Source: Kiritimatiellia bacterium (GTDB taxonomy: Bacteria; Verrucomicrobiota; Kiritimatiellia; RFP12; DVOR01). Taken from it: 15,688 nucleotides of DNA. The stretch covers positions 1 to 15,688 of the forward strand of contig JAFTHG010000132.1 in the NCBI GenBank assembly GCA_017457555.1. Reading direction: 5' to 3'. This document shows, piece by piece, positions 1 through 6,172 of the stretch; the first letter of the stretch is position 1, and every line of letters begins with the position of its first letter. Position numbers and translations under genes: made by a program. Below the pieces are notes generated by a model. That model did not search any database, had not been told where the DNA came from, and saw nothing but the letters and a program-made list of their open reading frames with translations.

Positions 1-17
1 ACCGCAAAGACGCAAAG

Positions 18-59
18 GGGGCGGTGCTCACTCCGTCCGAGACAGATTGACACCGCCCC
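18..59 (+). repeat. Hairpin element copy 1: constant 26-mer between complementary 8-bp arms
   Basis: Seen directly: arm GGGGCGGT (18-25), a 26-base core (26-51, starting GCTCACTCCG and ending AGATTGAC), then arm ACCGCCCC (52-59). All eight arm positions pair, and G17/T60 adds a wobble. The same core, base for base, recurs on the other strand at 206-231 with different arms that also pair. It could be a structured RNA or single-stranded DNA hairpin with a fixed loop, or a 26-bp cassette inserted into a palindrome. I do not recognise the family. Confidence 0.8.
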
Positions 60-197
60 TGCCAAGCATGTGGGTGGCTACGCCACAGTGGTGCGTGGCG
101 AGTGCGCTCGCAAGGCTCGCTTTTAGTGGCACGTGGCAAGTGGGGCACTGCCAGTGTGGGCAGAAAAGAAGAAAGCAGTGAGAAATAAACAAAAAAA
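52..197. other. GC-rich non-coding spacer with small hairpins
   Basis: This segment lies between the two inverted copies of the 26-mer. Positions 61-165 are richer in G+C than the flanks and full of short self-complementary stretches: GTGGC-TAC-GCCAC (74-86), GCGAG-TGCG-CTCGC (98-111) and CACTG-C-CAGTG (147-157). Positions 165-200 are purine-rich. No reading frame here has a ribosome binding site or protein-like composition. With the flanking 26-bp arms, the whole 26-231 stretch could also fold as one long stem with a structured loop. Confidence 0.5.
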
Positions 198-239
198 GAA
201 ATGCAGTCAATCTGTCTCGGACGGAGTGAGCTGCATTTC
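198..239 (-). repeat. Hairpin element copy 2, inverted, with different arms
   Basis: Read on the minus strand, this is arm GAAATGCA, the same 26-base core as copy 1 (plus positions 206-231), and arm TGCATTTC. All eight arm positions pair. Compared with copy 1, six of eight arm positions differ, yet each change is matched on the other side. Beyond the arm, 245-254 carries a near copy of the CGCAAAGACGC motif that also precedes copy 1, so the similarity reaches past the hairpin. Confidence 0.8.
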
Positions 240-354
240 CTGTGGCGTCTTGCGATAAAAAGAAAAGTACTGCCTATGTGATGAGTACGTTTGTTTCTGC
301 CGTCAATTTCCAGTCGCGTTGCTCTTTGACTCGCTGGGCTGCTTATCCCCATTA

Positions 355-367
355 GCGTCTTTGCGGT
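355..367 (-). repeat. Dispersed ACCGCAAAGACGC motif
   Basis: On the minus strand this reads ACCGCAAAGACGC, identical to plus-strand positions 1-13. A one-base-shorter relative (CGCAAGACGC) lies at 245-254 on the minus strand. Here and at 245-254 the plus-strand motif is followed by a run of A. The spread of three copies in about 370 bases suggests a dispersed intergenic repeat. No function can be read from it. Confidence 0.6.
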
Positions 368-441
368 AAAAAACGTGTGCAAGGTGAAGGCGGTAAGTGG
401 TGTTTACGCATTCTGCATGAGGGTTGTCACTCCGTTTCACC

Positions 442-467
442 AAAAAAAAGCCGCCTATCGGCAGCTT
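442..467 (-). terminator. Intrinsic terminator after tRNA-Ser
   Basis: On the minus strand, stem AAGCTGCC, loop GATA and stem GGCGGCTT (one G-U pair) run into eight T residues. It begins 16 nt beyond the CCA end of the tRNA and matches a rho-independent terminator for it. Confidence 0.85.
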
Positions 468-483
468 TCCTTTTATCATAAAC

Positions 484-574
484 TGGCGGAGAGGGAGGGA
501 TTTGAACCCTCGGTACCCACAAGGAGTACACAAGATTTCCAGTCTTGCGCCTTCGACCACTCGGCCACCTCTCC
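484..574 (-). tRNA. tRNA-Ser (anticodon GGA)
   Basis: The minus strand folds as a class II tRNA. The acceptor GGAGAGG (568-574) pairs with CCTCTCC (488-494), followed by discriminator G and an encoded CCA (484-486). The anticodon stem CAAGA/TCTTG holds loop CTGGAAA with anticodon GGA (plus 538-540). The long variable arm has a GTAC/GTAC stem, as expected for serine, and the T arm is GAGGG-TTCAAAT-CCCTC. It reads UCC/UCU codons. It is a single-gene unit with its own promoter and terminator. Confidence 0.97.
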
Positions 575-590
575 TGAAAATGTGACGCAT

Positions 591-619
591 ATTATGCCAA
601 AAGTTACTTCAGAAATCAA
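591..619 (-). promoter_or_regulatory. Promoter for tRNA-Ser
   Basis: On the minus strand, TTGATT (614-619), a 17-nt spacer, then CATAAT (591-596) give a good sigma-70-type promoter. The -10 box ends 16 nt before the mature 5' end of the tRNA. The AT-rich segment 622-648 just upstream contains overlapping inverted repeats (GGATTT/AAATCC and ATTTTCAG/CTGAAAAT) of unknown meaning. Confidence 0.65.
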
Positions 620-768
620 GGATTTTCAGTTAAATCCTGAAAATAAATTCACGTGAGTACCTGAAAAATAGATCCCCGCCATTTCAACTATGCGAATCTT
701 CTCTGTAAAGCATGTCACTCCCTGGAGTGGGCTATCCTTTGTTGATTGATTTGTCATGCGTTCGCTAC

Positions 769-810
769 AAAAACATTCTCCCCAAGGGATGTTTTCCCTA
801 CGGGGAGAAT
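769..810 (-). terminator. Intrinsic terminator after ruvA
   Basis: The outer stem ATTCTCCCC (775-783) pairs perfectly with GGGGAGAAT (802-810). A nested AGGGA/TCCCT stem sits inside. On the minus strand the hairpin is followed by G then five T (plus 769-773). It starts about 60 nt past the ruvA stop codon. The remaining bases to the tRNA promoter hold only a short CACTCC-CT-GGAGTG hairpin (716-729). Confidence 0.85.
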
Positions 811-869
811 ATGCGATGGATACAATTCAGCGCGATAAAAGATGTGCTGGCGGTACAGTCGCAGCACAG

Positions 870-1469
870 TTATTTTCGTAATGCCAAGCGAATAAGATCT
901 TGAACTGTCGCCTCTGGATTACGGTCGTATGCCGTTTGAACCAATTTGCGCGCATCTTCCATTTTATTTCCAAGGGCAACCAGCGAGAGAATTGCGTCAC
1001 GTACAATGGTATTCGTTTCTGAAGCGACATCACCTTTGGTCGTGGATGCTACAGCTTCAAGGGGATTGATTTTATCTTTCAGCTCCACGATGATGCGTTC
1101 GGCGGTCTTCTTCCCTACTCCAGAGATAGAGGACAAACGGCGAATATCACCTTCCACAATTGCGGTGGTTAATTCAGCCAGCGTTAAACCGCTCAAAATA
1201 CTCAGGGCTAATTTGGGCCCAATACCAGAGATACTCAAGAGCGTCTTGAAGAAGTTACGTTCGCGTTCGGAGTGAAAACCAAAGAGTAAGGCATCGTCTT
1301 CCCGAACGATGTGATGAACAAAGAGAAGGGCCTCCTGCCCGATGGGTGGCAAGCGATCAAAGGTAGATAAGGGCACAGAAAGGCCATAACCAACGCCTGC
1401 ACATTCAACCGTAATGCCAGCAGGTGTTTTCTCAACCAGGATTCCGCGTAATCGGACAATAAACGCCAT
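870..1469 (-). CDS. ruvA: Holliday junction branch migration protein RuvA
   Basis: RuvA binds four-way DNA junctions as a tetramer and loads the RuvB motor in recombinational repair. The 199 residues match the family length. They comprise an N-terminal OB-fold (about 1-65) with the acidic pin region REDD at 56-59, two helix-hairpin-helix motifs (SISGIGPKLALSIL near 79-92 and SISGVGKKTAERII near 114-127), a variable linker, and the RuvB-binding domain III (about 151-199, ending DLIRLALRK). The start is the ATG giving MAFIVRLRG. It has GAGG about 6 nt upstream; a TTG four codons earlier lies inside that site's context and is rejected. It begins 8 nt after the upstream regulator's stop, so the two are surely co-transcribed. 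RuvB and RuvC are not in the window. A terminator follows. Confidence 0.97.
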   Translation of the reverse strand: MAFIVRLRGILVEKTPAGITVECAGVGYGLSVPLSTFDRLPPIGQEALLFVHHIVREDDALLFGFHSERERNFFKTLLSISGIGPKLALSILSGLTLAELTTAIVEGDIRRLSSISGVGKKTAERIIVELKDKINPLEAVASTTKGDVASETNTIVRDAILSLVALGNKMEDARKLVQTAYDRNPEATVQDLIRLALRK

Positions 1470-1477
1470 CTCAGACC

Positions 1478-2785
1478 TCAATCTGTATTTCGCATACCAT
1501 ATTTTCGCACCAACCGCTGCAAGTAGGCGCGTTCAATCCCTGCTTGACGAGCGGAGAGCGAGATGTTTTGTGCATTTCGCGCTAATAAATCACTCAAATA
1601 GCGACGTTCAAATGCTTCAATCAATTCATTTTTCAAATCTTTAAAGGGACGATCTGCTGAAACAGAAAAATGGCTTTCTTCGCTATCATTCTCGTCCTCC
1701 AATTTAACATCCCCACGCATAAAGGTGCCCAAATCGGCCGGGATACGTCCCAGAGAGTGCAAGCGTTCAAGTAACAAACGCATCTCGCGAATATTACCCG
1801 GCCAGTTATAGCGACGTAAGAAGGCAATCGTAGAGGGTTGTTCACACCAGCGCACAATTTCTTCTGAGACGTGTAAGCGTTCTGCCAGAGAGAGTAAGAG
1901 AAGCGCAATATCGTCTTTGCGACGGCGCAACGCTGGCATTTCAATGACAATCACCGCAAACGCATAGAAAAGCGGTGCATAGAAAGCGCCATCACGCGCC
2001 ATTGTACCCAGTTCCTGATTGGATGCGGCGATAAAACGGATATCTTTACGCGTTTCCAATGCTCGCAACAGTAAAGGCTGTGCATCGGCAGGTAGACGGT
2101 CGAGCGAGTCTACAAAGAGGGTGCCACCGCTCGCCAACTCCAATGCACCCTTCACATCACTGGCGCCGAATAACTCACGATGGGCATGCTCAAGGGACGC
2201 AAACGCATTACAATCCAACACGATAAAGGGTTTATCCCGACGTGCGGACTCATTATGAATATCCTCTGCCAACTCTTCCTTGCCTGTTCCAGACTCCCCT
2301 AACAATAAGACGGGACTATCACATTGGGCGGCATTCTCTGCCAAATAGAAGACATGGCGAATGAGTGGCGTACGACCAATACTCTTACCAAAGAGTTCAC
2401 GGGCACTCATTACTAATTCCAGACGATCTTGAACTAAGGGAACAATGATGCGTGTACGACCGAGTTGAACCTCTGTATTCGGTTGCAAGCGCGCAGAAGT
2501 CACCTTGACGCCTTCAATCGCTGTGCCATTGGTTGATCCCAAGTCATTAATGACTAAAGAGCCGTGCTCATCTAAATTAATTTCACAATGCCTTCTGGAA
2601 ACCGTTGAGTCGGCAATTGACAGTTCGTTTGACAGGCCAGACCCAATTGTAAAGGGAAACTTCAAAATCATATATTCGCGCCCTTCAAGTGGGCCTGCCG
2701 TCACCAACAATTTGGGCTTCTGTCCCTGGCCGCTTGAGTGTATCACCGTTGGCAGCACGATTGTATGTGAATTCTTTTTGTCCAT
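1478..2785 (-). CDS. FHA-domain / degenerate sigma-54-type AAA+ / Fis-HTH regulator
   Basis: The 435-residue cytoplasmic protein looks like a DNA-binding regulator. Residues about 25-115 form an FHA domain (SRRH at 63-66, GSTNGT at 83-88), a fold that binds phosphothreonine peptides. Residues about 130-345 are an NtrC-type AAA+ domain with Walker A GESGTGKE (163-170) and the sensor II motif NWPGNIRE (327-334). Residues about 392-432 are a Fis-like helix-turn-helix. Key parts of the motor are missing: the GAFTGA loop after ELFG is lost, Walker B is VDSLD instead of the usual hDE (Ser at 227), and the finger region reads YAPLFYAF (269-276) with neither usual arginine. It therefore probably does not remodel sigma-54 polymerase; TyrR is a known relative without GAFTGA. 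The start is the ATG with AGGAG 9 nt upstream; an in-frame ATG 21 codons earlier lacks such a site and overlaps the promoter. Its target is unknown. Confidence 0.88.
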   Translation of the reverse strand: MDKKNSHTIVLPTVIHSSGQGQKPKLLVTAGPLEGREYMILKFPFTIGSGLSNELSIADSTVSRRHCEINLDEHGSLVINDLGSTNGTAIEGVKVTSARLQPNTEVQLGRTRIIVPLVQDRLELVMSARELFGKSIGRTPLIRHVFYLAENAAQCDSPVLLLGESGTGKEELAEDIHNESARRDKPFIVLDCNAFASLEHAHRELFGASDVKGALELASGGTLFVDSLDRLPADAQPLLLRALETRKDIRFIAASNQELGTMARDGAFYAPLFYAFAVIVIEMPALRRRKDDIALLLLSLAERLHVSEEIVRWCEQPSTIAFLRRYNWPGNIREMRLLLERLHSLGRIPADLGTFMRGDVKLEDENDSEESHFSVSADRPFKDLKNELIEAFERRYLSDLLARNAQNISLSARQAGIERAYLQRLVRKYGMRNTD

Positions 2786-2812
2786 TTCAGCGTCTCCTGC
2801 GAAAACTGACTT

Positions 2813-2841
2813 TCTATAGGATAACACAAAGCATGCGCCAA
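2813..2841 (-). promoter_or_regulatory. Promoter for the FHA regulator-ruvA unit
   Basis: On the minus strand, TTGGCG (2836-2841), 17 nt, TATAGA (2813-2818). An overlapping alternative is the extended -10 TGTTATCCT a few bases upstream. Either gives a leader of about 20-30 nt before the AGGAG site. The TTATCCTA block resembles the promoter at 15504-15532. Confidence 0.55.
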
Positions 2842-2864
2842 TGTTCACATTTTAGACGTTTACA

Positions 2865-2911
2865 CAAATAAAAACCTACGGGAATGCACGTCCTTCCGGC
2901 GTACATTCAGG
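2865..2911 (-). terminator. Terminator closing the nusA-azlD operon
   Basis: On the minus strand, GAATGTACG pairs with CGTGCATTC (one T-G pair) across a 9-nt loop (plus 2882-2908). An outer CCT/AGG extends the stem past a 4-nt bulge. TTTTTATTT follows at plus 2866-2874. It lies about 45 nt past the azlD stop and ends before the promoter of the next unit. Confidence 0.65.
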
Positions 2912-2953
2912 CTAAATAAAAGCCGTATCAATCCAACAGAGGCATCCCCTGTT

Positions 2954-3262
2954 TTAAAGAAAGGCTTCAACAATCCAAACAGTAAACGAGGCAATCGCTG
3001 CCACCAGAACAAGTGATACGCGCCAGAACGCAAGCAGAATGGCTATAAACACACCACTGAGCCCAGAGATCAGTGTCGGTGCTTCTACAATCGCTGCCGG
3101 GATCGTCATCGCCGTCAGCGTTGCATAAGGCACATAATACAAGAAAGCGCGCACATTCGGCTGACGAATCTCACGTTTCAAAATCACTAACGGCAACATA
3201 CGAATGGCATACGTAACACCTGCCATAACCGCGATCGCCAACCAAATTGAATCAGCTTCCAT
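2954..3262 (-). CDS. azlD: Branched-chain amino acid exporter small subunit, AzlD family
   Basis: The 102-residue, very hydrophobic protein has about four membrane segments (near 5-25, 35-55, 60-78, 82-100). The stretch YAIRMLPLVILKR early in the protein and a Pro/Ala-rich middle fit the AzlD family. AzlD is the small partner of AzlC; the pair (AzlCD, called YgaZH in E. coli) exports branched-chain amino acids or their analogues. The ATG at 3262 is chosen because GGAGG lies 7 nt upstream. A GTG five codons earlier has no such site. The reading frame overlaps the azlC end by 11 nt, indicating translational coupling. It is the last gene of the operon. The exact substrate cannot be read from the sequence. 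Confidence 0.9.
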   Translation of the reverse strand: MEADSIWLAIAVMAGVTYAIRMLPLVILKREIRQPNVRAFLYYVPYATLTAMTIPAAIVEAPTLISGLSGVFIAILLAFWRVSLVLVAAIASFTVWIVEAFL

Positions 3263-3986
3263 GGCGGACCTCCGCACTTGGCATAGGGTAACAGAATGCT
3301 GCGGTCCCAGCCGTTAGAAATGTCACCAGAATGATGCGCGTTCCCGGAGAAATTGACGAGAGAATCGGACAATACCAAAAGAGCATACTGAGCAACGCTG
3401 CAGCAAAGACGACCGATAAGACCTTGCGGTCTTCGCGTGCCGCCGGCACAACGATCGCCACAAACATCCCATAGAGTGCCATTCCTAAAGCAGCGGTAAT
3501 GGATGATGGCAAAATATTGCCTGCCAATGCTCCTGACAAGGTGCCAAACGCCCATCCTGGCCATGCAACAACCGTTTGCCCATAGAGATAGTACGGCGAG
3601 AGATAACCACGCACACTGATACTGACACCAAATATCTCGTCAGTTACACCACAAGCCATCAAAAAACGATGTGCAAAAGGCGTTTCTGCCGATAATTTCT
3701 GTGATAATGCGCACGACATCAGGCAGTAGCGCAGATTTATCACCACTTGCGTCAGCGCTAATGTCGCTAAAGAACCCGCACTTTGAATCACCGCCAACCC
3801 GGCAAATTGACCTGCACTGGTGAGGTTGGTGCCGGACAGTAGGAAAGCTTGCACCGCTGAAAGACCAGCCGCACGAGCTTGAATGCCAAACGCAAACGAT
3901 ACCGCAAAGTATCCCAGACCTATCGGAATACCTGCATACATTCCGTGAAGAAATGAACGCAAATTACGAAGAACGCAGAATCTCAT
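3252..3986 (-). CDS. azlC: Branched-chain amino acid exporter large subunit, AzlC family
   Basis: The roughly 244-residue integral membrane protein has multiple hydrophobic segments. Its N-terminal block (GIPIGLGYFAVSFAFGIQA) and the following segments (GLSAVQAFLLSGTNLTSAGQ; NLRYCLMSCALS; CGVTDEIFGVS) are the usual AzlC pattern. With AzlD it forms an export system for branched-chain amino acids. The start at 3986 overlaps the ribF stop as ATGA, and AGGAG lies about 12 nt upstream. A start 7 codons earlier is possible (4007, 251 residues) but would overlap ribF by 25 nt without a ribosome binding site. Its position directly behind ribF in a translation-machinery operon is unusual. Function beyond the family assignment is inference. 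Confidence 0.92.
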   Translation of the reverse strand: MRFCVLRNLRSFLHGMYAGIPIGLGYFAVSFAFGIQARAAGLSAVQAFLLSGTNLTSAGQFAGLAVIQSAGSLATLALTQVVINLRYCLMSCALSQKLSAETPFAHRFLMACGVTDEIFGVSISVRGYLSPYYLYGQTVVAWPGWAFGTLSGALAGNILPSSITAALGMALYGMFVAIVVPAAREDRKVLSVVFAAALLSMLFWYCPILSSISPGTRIILVTFLTAGTAAFCYPMPSAEVRHGS

Positions 3987-4909
3987 TGGTTTAAGACACT
4001 CCTGCATCTTACTAAATCATCATGGATTTGGGCTTTTAACATGTCCAGCGAGTCAAATTTCTTCTCAGGTCGAAGCCGAGGATGATGGATTCGCAATATC
4101 ACCTCTGCACCATAGAAATCGCCTACCGTATCCAGAAGATGGACTTCAAACAGTGGCACCTTTTCGTTCTTAACACTCGGCGCAATACCAAAATTGATTA
4201 ACGCGGAAGCGGTTTGCAACACTTCACCCTTCCGAATCACTGTAGCCTCCCCACAATAAACACCGTGCGCCAGAGGCAATAAAGGTTCCCCGAATCGTCC
4301 GATATATGGAATATTTAATGTAGGAACGCCAAAGACCTTTCCGGCGAGTGCACGACCATGTTGGACCACCCCTACAAACTCCCATGGACGACCCAACATT
4401 GCCGCGACAGAATCTAACGCACCCGCTTGAATCGCCTGCCGAATCCGTGTTGAAGAAATGCGCTCGCCCTCATAATCAACATCAGGCACCACGTGAACGC
4501 ACGCATGGTGCGCTTCCAAAAAGCGCACATCCCCTTCTGCTCCCTTTCCAAAGCGCCAATCCTTTCCACAAAAGATGACTGCTTGGCGAAGCGATACTAA
4601 AAACGCCTCTGCAGTGCGAGCCGCAAATGCAGAATCAAAGGGTTGACGGATGAACGAGGCTCCAGTCTGTTGCAAATAGGACGCCTGCAGAACAGCATCA
4701 TAGATCGCCCCTTTATTCGCTGAAGGGTTAAGCAATGCTGTTGGCGGACTCGCGAACGAAAGCACCCATGGCGCACGACCTGTCGCATGGGCAAAAGCAG
4801 TCATTGCGTTGAGAATCGCTTGGTGACCTTTATGAACACCGTCAAAGGTGCCCACTGCCAATGCGGCATTGGCAGGCAAAGCGTCTAACGAATCAAAGAC
4901 TGCACACAT
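3983..4909 (-). CDS. ribF: Bifunctional riboflavin kinase / FMN adenylyltransferase RibF
   Basis: RibF phosphorylates riboflavin to FMN and adenylates FMN to FAD. The 308 residues match the usual bacterial length. The N-terminal nucleotidyltransferase domain has GTFDGVHKGH (20-29, with the HxGH signature), CGKDWRFGKGAEGD (114-127) and ISSTRIR (151-157). The C-terminal flavokinase domain (about 178-305) has GRALAGKVFGVPTLNIP (185-201), where PTLN stands in for the usual PTAN, INFGIAPSV (238-246) and the catalytic glutamate in PLFEVHLLD (E255). The gene starts 11 nt after the truB stop. There is no convincing Shine-Dalgarno site directly before the ATG, so it probably depends on translational coupling from truB. 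It overlaps azlC by 4 nt. Confidence 0.96.
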   Translation of the reverse strand: MCAVFDSLDALPANAALAVGTFDGVHKGHQAILNAMTAFAHATGRAPWVLSFASPPTALLNPSANKGAIYDAVLQASYLQQTGASFIRQPFDSAFAARTAEAFLVSLRQAVIFCGKDWRFGKGAEGDVRFLEAHHACVHVVPDVDYEGERISSTRIRQAIQAGALDSVAAMLGRPWEFVGVVQHGRALAGKVFGVPTLNIPYIGRFGEPLLPLAHGVYCGEATVIRKGEVLQTASALINFGIAPSVKNEKVPLFEVHLLDTVGDFYGAEVILRIHHPRLRPEKKFDSLDMLKAQIHDDLVRCRSVLNQ

Positions 4910-4920
4910 AACATCACAAA

Positions 4921-4938
4921 TTAGAAGGAGCCTTCTAA
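4921..4938 (-). repeat. Perfect palindrome over the truB stop codon
   Basis: TTAGAAGG-AG-CCTTCTAA: 8-bp perfect arms and a 2-base centre spanning the last truB codons and the stop. In the mRNA this could form a small hairpin just upstream of the ribF start, where no clear ribosome binding site is present. Confidence 0.4.
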
Positions 4939-5658
4939 ATAATTCATACAGGGAATCACACGATGTTCCACTGCGACACGAGGCATTTCAAGTAAATCTG
5001 CAAAAGGCGTCGCATACTGAAGTGTCACTTTGCCTGAAGCGGTGCGGCGTAATGCACAGAGATGAGCCCCTACACCAAGCGCCTGACCTAAATCATGTGC
5101 CAGAGTACGAATATAGGTACCCTTCGTACAACGCACCTCAAAATCAGCTTCTGCACGAACAGGATCTGGGCGAAAAGCCGTAATCGTAAACTTGTAAATA
5201 TGAATAAAACGCTCTTCACGTTCACATTCTTCGCCACGGACTGCCAACTTGTAAAGAGGTTGACCCGCAATTTTTACAGCAGAATACATTGGAGGCTTCT
5301 GGAATAAATCTCCAACAAAATCGCGCTGAATCGCAGCAATAATATCCGCCTCCGTCAAGTGCCCGGTGTCGTGTTCTTCCGTTATATCACCCAAACGATC
5401 TTGTGTTGTCGTCGCAGCCCCAAAGCGAATTGTTCCGGTGTACGTCTTATCGCCTCCCATCACCTTATCAGAAATCTTGGTGCCTTTACCCAATAAGATC
5501 AACAATAAACCTGTCGCATCAGGATCTAATGTCCCTCCATGACCAACCTTAACAAAACCAAATTTCCGGCGAAGCGTAGTTACAATCACATGAGACGGCA
5601 TTCCCACTGGCTTATCTACAGGTAAAATCCCATCGGGATCAATAGTTAATTCACTCAT
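4921..5658 (-). CDS. truB: tRNA pseudouridine(55) synthase TruB
   Basis: TruB makes pseudouridine 55 in the T-loop of tRNAs. Motif I is GHGGTLDPDATGLL (39-52) with catalytic Asp45. Motif II is FQKPPMYSAVKIAGQPLYKLA (119-139), and CTKGTYIRTLAHDLG (177-191) is the RNA-binding/active-site strand, followed by LRRTASG (203-209). At 245 residues it lacks the C-terminal PUA-like extension of the E. coli enzyme (314 residues), as many short bacterial TruB proteins do. The ATG has AAGGA 10 nt upstream. It is separated from rbfA by an unusually large 130-nt gap that holds a terminator-like hairpin. It is followed closely by ribF, the common bacterial order. Confidence 0.97.
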   Translation of the reverse strand: MSELTIDPDGILPVDKPVGMPSHVIVTTLRRKFGFVKVGHGGTLDPDATGLLLILLGKGTKISDKVMGGDKTYTGTIRFGAATTTQDRLGDITEEHDTGHLTEADIIAAIQRDFVGDLFQKPPMYSAVKIAGQPLYKLAVRGEECEREERFIHIYKFTITAFRPDPVRAEADFEVRCTKGTYIRTLAHDLGQALGVGAHLCALRRTASGKVTLQYATPFADLLEMPRVAVEHRVIPCMNYLEGSF

Positions 5659-5705
5659 GTTCTCAAATCCTTTTGCTCACGATAACGTGTGATTACCGAT
5701 ATAAA

Positions 5706-5742
5706 GAACGGGGAAACCGAAAAAAGAGTCGTCTCCCCGTTC
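5706..5742 (-). terminator. Terminator-like hairpin between rbfA and truB
   Basis: GAACGGGGA (5706-5714) pairs perfectly with TCCCCGTTC (5734-5742) around a 19-nt loop. On the minus strand TTTATAT follows. The tail is broken by A and the loop is large, so it may be a weak terminator, an attenuator or an mRNA processing/stability element inside the operon. A smaller CACG-TTAT-CGTG hairpin lies closer to the truB ribosome binding site. Confidence 0.45.
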
Positions 5743-5788
5743 CTTGATTGAATAGAGCATTGCCGTGTAAATCACCGCAACTGCTCAT

Positions 5789-6160
5789 TCACGATTCGGC
5801 TTCTGTATCTTCCGGAATCTCCAAATGATTCAAGATGTCCAACACGCGATCCCCCTTGGCAATGCCCGTATCCAGACGGAACCGCAATTTCGGCGTATAA
5901 TGCAACGTCATATTACGGTTAATCAATGCCTGAATATCCTTGGCATGTTTGGAAAGACGGCGAAGCCACGTGGGATGTTGTTCAGCATCCATAATAGACA
6001 CCCAAACATCTGCCGAGCGCAAATTCGGCGCGCACTCCACCTTGGTCACGGTAATGCCAGCGATGTCCACATCTGGTTCGGTCTGAAGGACGCGAAAGAG
6101 ATCATCCGCGATTTCACGCAATAAGAGCGCATTAACACGATCAAGCCGATTCACTGCCAT
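5789..6160 (-). CDS. rbfA: 30S ribosome-binding factor RbfA
   Basis: RbfA binds the immature 30S subunit and assists 16S rRNA 5'-end maturation; it is important in cold adaptation. The 123-residue length is typical. The N-terminal helix (RLDRVNALLLREIADDL, 5-21), the strand ITVTKVECAPNLRSADVWVS (36-55) and the KH-like second half with TLHYTPKLRFRLDTGIAKGDRVLDIL (85-110) are family hallmarks. The start is supported by AAGGAG 9 nt upstream, which overlaps the infB stop codon (TAAGGAG). The intergenic gap is only 12 nt, so it is translationally close to infB. The acidic tail is ordinary. Confidence 0.96.
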   Translation of the reverse strand: MAVNRLDRVNALLLREIADDLFRVLQTEPDVDIAGITVTKVECAPNLRSADVWVSIMDAEQHPTWLRRLSKHAKDIQALINRNMTLHYTPKLRFRLDTGIAKGDRVLDILNHLEIPEDTEAES

Positions 6161-6172
6161 AGCGACAACTCC

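Noticed and set aside
28..210. Minus-strand 60-codon frame in the inverted-repeat region
   Set aside because: It needs a TTG start with no ribosome site and begins and ends inside the 26-bp inverted repeat, so it is explained by the repeat structure.
26..239. CRISPR array or integron attC site
   Set aside because: Only two copies exist and they are inverted, with no regular spacers; the attC core-site pattern and an integrase are absent.
375..656. Plus-strand frame of 93 codons
   Set aside because: It runs through the tRNA-Ser gene, its terminator and its promoter on the opposite strand.
1478..2785. Pseudogene interpretation of the FHA regulator
   Set aside because: The frame is intact over 435 codons with a good ribosome site, and FHA and HTH domains are well preserved, so loss of motor motifs looks like specialisation rather than decay.
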